A stretch of DNA of 45,866 nt, from assembly GCF_947072515.1 (NCBI RefSeq), contig NZ_CAMTIG010000026.1, forward strand, positions 1-45,866, in the 5' to 3' direction. This stretch comes from an uncultured Clostridium sp. (lineage in GTDB: Bacteria > Bacillota > Clostridia > Clostridiales > Clostridiaceae). A program made the translations under genes and the position numbers. Below are positions 40,829 to 45,866 of this stretch, piece after piece; position 1 is the stretch's first letter, and every line of letters begins with the position of its first letter. The notes below the pieces were generated by a model that worked only from the letters and a program-made list of their open reading frames with translations, was not told the DNA's origin and made no database searches.

Positions 40829-41335
40829 ATGGAAAAAATGAGAGAAAATATCAGCTATATTATATCTGAAGATGATAGTGATAAAATAAAAATGGAAAAA
40901 ATTTTAAAAAAATTTAGTGAACAAAAGATGAAATTATTTTCAAAGGATATAACTATCAATAGTACAGATAATAATATAGTTGTGTCTACATTAAACTTTA
41001 TACTTCAAATAGAGGAAGAAAAAGAAGAAATAAAATATCCTTATATTTCAAGTGCTGAAAATTTTAATAAAAATATTTTTGAAAATATTATGGCTGCTAA
41101 AAAAGTTATATTATTTGAAAGGCTAGGAATACAACCAAAACTGCAAGAAACAAATACAACTCAAGTAGTCGGAACAATAACTCCTAAGCAAAAAGAATTA
41201 TTAATTGATAAATCTAGAAATGATACAAATAAAATAATAGAAAATAAATTAAAAGAATTTGGTTTAAGTTCTATAGATGAGCTTAGAAAGGATCAAGCAA
41301 GTAAAATTATAGATTGTTTTCCAAAAAGGCCATAG
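40829..41335 (+). CDS. Unknown 168-aa protein with ERF-like C-terminal tail
   Basis: The N-terminal ~110 residues are unassigned. The C-terminal ~50 residues (TITPKQKELLIDKSRND... DELRKDQASKIIDCF) resemble the small helical domain at the C-terminus of some phage ERF/annealing proteins and related DNA-binding proteins. It lies between the DGR and the lysin gene. Its role is unknown; nucleic-acid binding is a reasonable guess. Confidence 0.5.
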   Translation: MEKMRENISYIISEDDSDKIKMEKILKKFSEQKMKLFSKDITINSTDNNIVVSTLNFILQIEEEKEEIKYPYISSAENFNKNIFENIMAAKKVILFERLGIQPKLQETNTTQVVGTITPKQKELLIDKSRNDTNKIIENKLKEFGLSSIDELRKDQASKIIDCFPKRP

Positions 41336-41347
41336 AGGGGGGTAAAA

Positions 41348-41863
41348 ATGTTTGATAAATCTTTTGAAAAAGTATTTGAAGAAATATTAAAAAAAGAAGG
41401 TGGATATATAAATCATCCAAACGATAGTGGAAAATCTACAAATTTTGGAATAACTGAAGCAGTTGCAAGAAAACATGGTTATCATGGACACATGAAAGAC
41501 TTCCCGGTTTCATATGCAAAAAATATCTATTATACAGATTACTATAAAAATCCACGAATAAATGAAATAATAGATGATAAATTAAGAATGGAAGTTTTTG
41601 ATACTGCTGTAAATTGTGGTACAAAAACTGCAATAAAATTTTTACAAGAAAGTTTTAATTTAATCAATCCAGGATCCCCACTTATTGTTGATGGAATAAT
41701 TGGACATCAAACTTTAAAACAAATAAATAATTATAAATCTCAGAATAGACTTTTTGTACTTTGTAATGCACTACAAGCTGAATATTATTTAAAAATAACT
41801 AGAAATAATGAGAAAAATGAGAGTTTTATTTTTGGGTGGTTAGATAAGAGAGTTTTCAATTAA
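41348..41863 (+). CDS. Endolysin, GH108 muramidase
   Basis: 171 residues. KKEGGYINHPNDSGKSTNFG contains the GH108 catalytic Glu17 (KEGGY), followed by PVSYAKNIYYTDYYKNPRI and FDTAVNCG, and a C-terminal peptidoglycan-binding part (VDGIIGHQTLKQIN). It cleaves the glycan strands for release. There is no signal peptide, so export depends on the holin. ATG 41348 follows AGAGGGGGG. Confidence 0.9.
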   Translation: MFDKSFEKVFEEILKKEGGYINHPNDSGKSTNFGITEAVARKHGYHGHMKDFPVSYAKNIYYTDYYKNPRINEIIDDKLRMEVFDTAVNCGTKTAIKFLQESFNLINPGSPLIVDGIIGHQTLKQINNYKSQNRLFVLCNALQAEYYLKITRNNEKNESFIFGWLDKRVFN

Positions 41864-41906
41864 AAATTATTTTTATAAATAAATAATTTCAGATTAGGGG
41901 GTTAAT

Positions 41907-42137
41907 ATGAAAATGTCGTTATTACTTGTGTTAGACAAGGTTTTCTCTCTGTTTAAAGGTAAACAAGAGCATGATAGCACTAAAGTAGAAAAATACTCAC
42001 GAACTATAGCAATTGCATTTATAATTATGCTTATCGTGTGTGTTTTAGGTTATTTTTTCTTTCCATATACATTCAACCCGGACAGTTGGCCCGTAAAATT
42101 ATTAATGGAACTTTTACAGTATATAAAAAATTCATAG
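41907..42137 (+). CDS. Small membrane protein of the lysis cassette
   Basis: 76 residues with one transmembrane helix (~33-52, TIAIAFIIMLIVCVLGYFFF), a basic N-terminal half and a short amphipathic end. It may be a pinholin/antiholin or an i-spanin-like partner of the next lipoprotein. ATG 41907, with AGGGGG upstream. Confidence 0.6.
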   Translation: MKMSLLLVLDKVFSLFKGKQEHDSTKVEKYSRTIAIAFIIMLIVCVLGYFFFPYTFNPDSWPVKLLMELLQYIKNS

Positions 42138-42147
42138 GAGGGGGAAT

Positions 42148-42369
42148 ATGAAAAAATTATTATTGTTAATAGGAATTACTTTAATCTGTTCTAGTTGTAG
42201 TGGAGTAAAAAAAATAAATGGTGAAGAAGATACATTTTTTAATTTTGTTATTATGAATAAAAAAAATAGAGAAAAAAGAACTGAAGAACTTACTTGGGAT
42301 AATATGAATAGTGATTGCTTCCCTGGGTTAAGAGCTATCAAATGGTATAAAGCTGATAAAATAAAATAA
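42148..42369 (+). CDS. Small lipoprotein, possible o-spanin
   Basis: 73 residues with a lipoprotein-like signal (MKKLLLLIGITLICSSC) and a charged mature part. The lipobox (CSSC) is not ideal. Its position next to lysin and holin and its lipid anchor suggest an outer-membrane spanin component, as expected for a diderm host. ATG 42148 follows AGGAGGGGG. Confidence 0.55.
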   Translation: MKKLLLLIGITLICSSCSGVKKINGEEDTFFNFVIMNKKNREKRTEELTWDNMNSDCFPGLRAIKWYKADKIK

Positions 42370-42388
42370 TCAAAGTAGGGGGGCAATA

Positions 42389-42820
42389 ATGTTTAAAGAA
42401 TTCTTAGAAGATATTATAAACTACTTACTCAATCTTGCATTTTGGCTTGGTGCTGGATTTGTAAGTGCTATAGGTGGAATAGATGGAGATATAAAAGTTT
42501 TATTCTATTTAACTATTATAGATTGTATTACAGGATTTTTAAAAGCTATAAAAGAGGGGAACGTACTATCTAAAAGCTTATTTATAGGATTTGTAATTAG
42601 AAAGCCGGCTATTTATTTAGCGATAGCCACCATGTATCAATTAGACAACGCAAGCTTTATGAATGATATAAATATATCCCTCAGAATTTGCATGATTACT
42701 GGATGTATAATTATGGAGTCTGTATCTATTATCGAGAATCTAACCAGACTAGGAATTAAGTTTCCTGGAGTTATAGAGAAAATTTTAGCTATAAAAAAAG
42801 AGAAATTGGACAAAGAGTAA
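42389..42820 (+). CDS. Holin, phage_holin_4/TcdE-like
   Basis: 143 residues with three to four hydrophobic helices. It matches the toxin-secretion/phage-lysis holin family pattern: IDCITGFLKAIKEG, SKSLFIGFVIRKPAIYL, MITGCIIMESVSIIENL. It forms membrane lesions that let the endolysin out. It is the last phage gene recognisable in the window. Confidence 0.85.
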   Translation: MFKEFLEDIINYLLNLAFWLGAGFVSAIGGIDGDIKVLFYLTIIDCITGFLKAIKEGNVLSKSLFIGFVIRKPAIYLAIATMYQLDNASFMNDINISLRICMITGCIIMESVSIIENLTRLGIKFPGVIEKILAIKKEKLDKE

Positions 42821-42894
42821 AAAAGAGTAAGAAAATTATAAATAGAATTTTTTAAAAAAATTTGTTAAAATAACAGAGTAATTGATGTAACAAT

Positions 42895-42949
42895 TATCAA
42901 CTGCCTGTTGATAAAAAGGAGAGGGACTTGAACTACCCCTCTCCTTTTT
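42895..42949 (+). terminator. Double hairpin/terminator at the phage right end
   Basis: A 7-bp hairpin (42895-42901 with 42907-42913) is followed by a 13-bp stem (42913-42925 with 42937-42949) with an 11-nt loop, A-rich on the left and T-rich on the right. The second would end transcripts from both sides and closes the late operon. Confidence 0.8.
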
Positions 42950-42952
42950 ATT

Positions 42953-43059
42953 TGCACTTAAAATGCACTTAAAAAAAATAAAACACGATAAAATATCGCG
43001 TTAAAAATAAAACTATATAAAGAAAAGTTAATAAAAACAACTGTATAAAACTGTATAAA
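42953..43059. repeat. Short tandem repeats at the likely phage/chromosome junction
   Basis: TGCACTTAAAA is repeated in tandem (42953-42963, 42964-42974), CGATA-AAA-TATCG is an inverted repeat (42986-42998), and ACTGTATAAA is repeated in tandem (43040-43049, 43050-43059). The stretch 42821-43193 has no gene. Such clustered repeats are typical of integrase arm and core sites, but no matching sequence is visible at the left edge. Confidence 0.4.
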
Positions 43060-43193
43060 AAAATATAAATATTTGAGGTATATATGAGCTAAATAAATAA
43101 TATCAAGAAATTCTTTTTTGTGCAAGATATTGTTAAAAAAATAACAAAAAAATTATAGTTAAAATAAAAATAAAAATATTTTTTCAAAAAAAG

Positions 43194-43222
43194 TTGACAA
43201 TTATAAAAAAATAGTTTATTAT
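43194..43222 (+). promoter_or_regulatory. ilv operon promoter
   Basis: TTGACA (43194-43199), a 17-bp spacer, and TATTAT (43217-43222), about 35 bp before the leader peptide. Confidence 0.8.
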
Positions 43223-43256
43223 TTGTCTTAATAAAAAAAACAAAAGGAGGAAAAAA

Positions 43257-43328
43257 ATGAACACTAAATTTAAAATAAACTTTTTATTAATACTGATAAT
43301 AATAATAAGCTCTATGGTTTGGTGTTAG
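43257..43328 (+). CDS. ilv leader peptide
   Basis: A 23-codon ORF with AAGGAGG six bases upstream. Its middle reads FLLILIIIISS: three Leu and five Ile among nine consecutive codons (43284-43307), followed later by one Val. A run of branched-chain codons before an attenuator and a branched-chain aminotransferase gene is the classic sensor of charged tRNA-Ile/Leu supply. Confidence 0.8.
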   Translation: MNTKFKINFLLILIIIISSMVWC

Positions 43329-43350
43329 ACGAAATTTTTCTTCTAAGTAT

Positions 43351-43438
43351 TCAAGCCTTATTTTAGTACAAATTTAAGGCTTGAGCGATAAAAAAAGTAT
43401 TTTAAGGCTTGAGTCTATATAGATTTCAAGCCTTTTTT
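43351..43438 (+). promoter_or_regulatory. ilv transcription attenuator
   Basis: Four alternating segments: TCAAGCCTTA (43351-43360), TAAGGCTTGA (43375-43384), TAAGGCTTGA (43403-43412) and TCAAGCCTT (43426-43434), the last followed by Ts. Segments 3:4 form the terminator; 1:2 forms a second hairpin. Because 1 can also pair with 3, and 2 with 4, alternative folds can remove the terminator. Leader translation presumably decides between them. Confidence 0.75.
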
Positions 43439-43467
43439 ATTATTTATAAAATTTGGGAGGAGTTAAT

Positions 43468-44388
43468 ATGATTGAGACAGGAAAAATTTGGTTTAATGGA
43501 GAATTAAAAGAGCATGATGATGCAAAAGTGCATGTATTATCACATGTGCTGCACTATGGTTCAGGATGTTTTGAAGGAATAAGATTATATAAATTAAAGA
43601 ATGGAAAGTCAGCGGTATTTAGATTAAAAGAACATGTGGATAGATTATATGATTCTTGTAAAATTTATAAAATGGAAGTTCCTTACACTAAAAATGAATT
43701 TATAAAAGGTGTTTTAGATACAATAAAGATAAATAAATTAGAAGCTGGGTATATTAGACCACTAATTTTTAGAGGTTATAATCAACTTGGAGTAAATCCA
43801 ACATGTAATCCAGTAGAGGCTATAATAGCAGCTTGGAAGTGGGGTGCTTATTTAGGCGAGGAAGGACTGAAAAATGGAATAAAGGTATGTGTATCTTCAT
43901 GGAGAAGACCGGCACCAAATACTTTACCAGCTTTGGCTAAAGCTTCTGGAAATTATTTAAGTTCTCAACTGATAAAGATGGAAGCTTTAGACATGGGGTT
44001 TGAAGAGGGCTTAGCATTAGATTATTTTGGAAATATAAGTGAAGGAAGTGGAGAAAATATTTTTCTTGTAAAAAATGGAGAACTTTTAACACCACCAATG
44101 GCATCTTCATCTTTAGCAGGAATAACAAGAGATGTAGTAGTTAAAATAGCTAAAGATTTAGGCTTAGTAGTAAAATATGAAACTTTACCTCGTGAATTTT
44201 TATATTTAGCTGATGAAATATTTCTGACAGGAACAGCAGCGGAGATAACACCAGTTAGTTCTGTAGATAATATAAAGGTTGGGTGTGGAAGTAGAGGTGA
44301 GATAACTAAAAAAATTCAAGAGGAGTTTTTTAAAATAGTTGAGGGCGAAAATGAAAAGTATCGAGAGTGGTTAACTATAGTTGAGTAA
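43468..44388 (+). CDS. ilvE: Branched-chain amino-acid aminotransferase
   Basis: 306 residues, class IV PLP aminotransferase. PLP lysine K158 lies in LPALAKASGNYLSS; other motifs are HVLHYGSGCFEGIR, GYIRPLIFRG, NISEGSGENIF and FLTGTAAEITPV. It interconverts Ile, Leu and Val with their keto acids. ATG 43468 follows GGGAGGA; the TTG at 43453 overlaps that site. It is the first structural gene after the leader/attenuator and probably cotranscribed with cstA. Bacterial, not phage. Confidence 0.92.
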   Translation: MIETGKIWFNGELKEHDDAKVHVLSHVLHYGSGCFEGIRLYKLKNGKSAVFRLKEHVDRLYDSCKIYKMEVPYTKNEFIKGVLDTIKINKLEAGYIRPLIFRGYNQLGVNPTCNPVEAIIAAWKWGAYLGEEGLKNGIKVCVSSWRRPAPNTLPALAKASGNYLSSQLIKMEALDMGFEEGLALDYFGNISEGSGENIFLVKNGELLTPPMASSSLAGITRDVVVKIAKDLGLVVKYETLPREFLYLADEIFLTGTAAEITPVSSVDNIKVGCGSRGEITKKIQEEFFKIVEGENEKYREWLTIVE

Positions 44389-44404
44389 AAAGGAGGATGA
44401 AATT

Positions 44405-45814
44405 ATGAAAAGTTATTTTATTGGTGTAGTTATTTTAATTGTTGCATATTTAACATATGGAAAATATTTGGAAAAGAATTTTGGGGTAGATAATAGAGAG
44501 ACACCAGCTTTATTAAAGGCTGATGGAGTAGATTTTGTACAAATGAATTGGATTAAAAGTTTTCTAGTTCAATTTTTAAATATAGCAGGTTTAGGGCCAA
44601 TTACTGGAGCCGTAGCAGGAGCTATGTGGGGAAGCTCATCTTTTTTATGGATTGTATTTGGAACTATTTTTGCAGGAGCAGTTCATGATTATTATACGGG
44701 AATGATTTCTATGAGAAATAATGGTGAAAATATGCAGGAGTTAATTGGAAAATATTTGGGAAATAGAGCAAAGCTTTTTACTAAATATTTTTTAATTATA
44801 TTATTAATTATAGTTGGAGTAGCTTTTATTACAGGTCCAGCAGAGATTTTACAATCATTTACAGGAATTAACAAAGAGATTTGGTTAACTTTGATTGTAG
44901 GGTATTATATAGTAGCAACACTTCTACCTATTGATAAAATTATAGGAAGAGTATATCCTTTGTTTGGAGGAGCTTTAGTTTTAATGATGTTTTTATTAAT
45001 TGGAGCAATGCTAATAAAAGGAGTAAAAATACCAGAAGTAACTTTAGAAAATATGCATCCTAAAAAATTACCAATATTTCCTTATATGTTTGTTGTTATT
45101 TCATGTGGAGCAATCTCTGGATTTCATTCGACACAATCAGTCTTAGTAGCAAGATGTTTAAAAAACGAGAACGATGGAAGAAAATCATTTATGGCAGCTA
45201 TGTATTTAGAGGGCTTTGTAGCTTTGACATGGGCAGCTATATCTTTAGGATTTTTTAATGGAGTAGAAGGGTTAGCAGGAAGTGGAGGGGGAATGGTAGC
45301 TGTTAGCAAAATGATCACTGGACTTTTAGGAAAATATGGACTTGTATTTACACTGTTTGGGCTAATTGCTTTACCTATTACAACAGGAGATACAGCTTTT
45401 CGAAGTGCAAGAGTTACAATTGCTGAAGTTTTAAATTATAATCAAAGCTCATTGAAAAATAGATTAATAGTAGCTACTCCATTATTTTTATTAGCTGGTT
45501 TTTTATCACAATTTGGATTTAATACTCTTTGGAGATATGTTGCATCTACAAATCAATTGCTAGCAACATTAGGTTTATGGACATGTACATATTATTTTAT
45601 AGAGAAAAAAAGAAATTATTGGGTGGCAGGGATACCAGCAGCTTTTATGAGTGCAATGATTACTTGTTATTTTTTAGTTGCACCAGAAGGATTAAAATTA
45701 GATAATATGTACTTGGTATATAGTATAGGAATTTTAAATTTTATTTTGGCATTGATAGTTATTAGTTTAAAAAACGCTAAAGTAAACAAAGAACCAGATA
45801 AAATAATTATATAA
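44405..45814 (+). CDS. cstA: CstA-family peptide/pyruvate transporter, short form
   Basis: 469 residues from ATG 44405 (AGGAGG upstream). It is a polytopic membrane protein with the CstA N-terminal signature: FLNIAGLGPITGAVAGAMWG and GTIFAGAVHDYYTGMISMR; later SGFHSTQSVLVARCLKNE and LFGLIALPITTGDTAFRSAR. About 12-14 hydrophobic helices. It is much shorter than E. coli CstA (701 aa), like other short family members. Members transport peptides or pyruvate. Position after ilvE suggests shared control by the attenuator. Confidence 0.88.
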   Translation: MKSYFIGVVILIVAYLTYGKYLEKNFGVDNRETPALLKADGVDFVQMNWIKSFLVQFLNIAGLGPITGAVAGAMWGSSSFLWIVFGTIFAGAVHDYYTGMISMRNNGENMQELIGKYLGNRAKLFTKYFLIILLIIVGVAFITGPAEILQSFTGINKEIWLTLIVGYYIVATLLPIDKIIGRVYPLFGGALVLMMFLLIGAMLIKGVKIPEVTLENMHPKKLPIFPYMFVVISCGAISGFHSTQSVLVARCLKNENDGRKSFMAAMYLEGFVALTWAAISLGFFNGVEGLAGSGGGMVAVSKMITGLLGKYGLVFTLFGLIALPITTGDTAFRSARVTIAEVLNYNQSSLKNRLIVATPLFLLAGFLSQFGFNTLWRYVASTNQLLATLGLWTCTYYFIEKKRNYWVAGIPAAFMSAMITCYFLVAPEGLKLDNMYLVYSIGILNFILALIVISLKNAKVNKEPDKIII

Positions 45815-45858
45815 AATAAAACAGGAGATAATTTAAAAACTATCTCCTGTTTTATTTT
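45813..45858 (+). terminator. Terminator after cstA
   Basis: An 18-bp stem (45813-45830 with 45841-45858) with a 10-nt loop; the right arm ends in a T-rich stretch. It overlaps the last bases of cstA. Confidence 0.85.
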
Positions 45859-45866
45859 TAAGAAAT

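Overview
The window is an AT-rich temperate siphophage genome (a prophage) that runs into bacterial chromosome on its right side. Host genes there (ilvE with an Ile/Leu leader peptide, then a short CstA-type transporter), the strong GGAGG ribosome sites and the lipoprotein signals fit a Fusobacterium-like host (Fusobacteriota). That assignment comes from general character and not from a marker gene. No integrase, transposase or left chromosomal flank lies in the window, so the left end of the phage is probably outside it.

Layout. (1) 64-6831, minus strand: early leftward operon of small proteins plus ERF single-strand annealing protein, DEDD exonuclease with a SANT-like tail, HNH nuclease and HTH proteins. 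(2) 6850-10333: immunity region. An S24 (CI-like) repressor has operator-like CACGT-N6-CG sites, a leftward promoter PL (7004-7032) and a nearly identical rightward promoter PR (10062-10090) in front of a small Cro-like HTH gene. About 2 kb of cargo sits between repressor and PR: a second XRE regulator with an unknown 259-aa protein, a decayed peptidoglycan-binding fragment, and a lipoprotein. (3) 10382-17975: rightward early/middle genes, including a RepA_N-type initiator that carries four iterons and an AT-rich tract inside its own coding sequence (probable phage origin), a VRR-NUC nuclease, a Rha/KilAC regulator, many microproteins, two candidate small RNAs, and minus-strand cargo genes, one flanked by perfect 14-bp inverted repeats. 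(4) 18047-37938: late operon of small and large terminase, a portal fused to a Mu F-like head protein, protease/scaffold, decoration protein, capsid, connectors, tail tube, tail chaperone with a programmed -1 frameshift, tape measure, tail tip and fibres. (5) 37953-40521: a diversity-generating retroelement (DGR) made of a C-type-lectin/FGE-like tail-tip protein with a 3' variable repeat, a template repeat downstream, and a DGR-type reverse transcriptase. (6) 40521-42820: two unknown genes and the lysis cassette (GH108 muramidase, membrane protein, lipoprotein, holin). (7) 42895-45858: terminator, repeat-rich junction, then the ilv leader/attenuator, ilvE and cstA.

The strongest finding is the DGR. 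The 99-bp template (39209-39307) and variable repeat (38988-39086) differ at 15 positions, all at template adenines, with no change at the 71 non-adenine positions. The phage can therefore diversify the last ~40 residues of a putative receptor-binding protein. No Avd-like gene is recognisable nearby.
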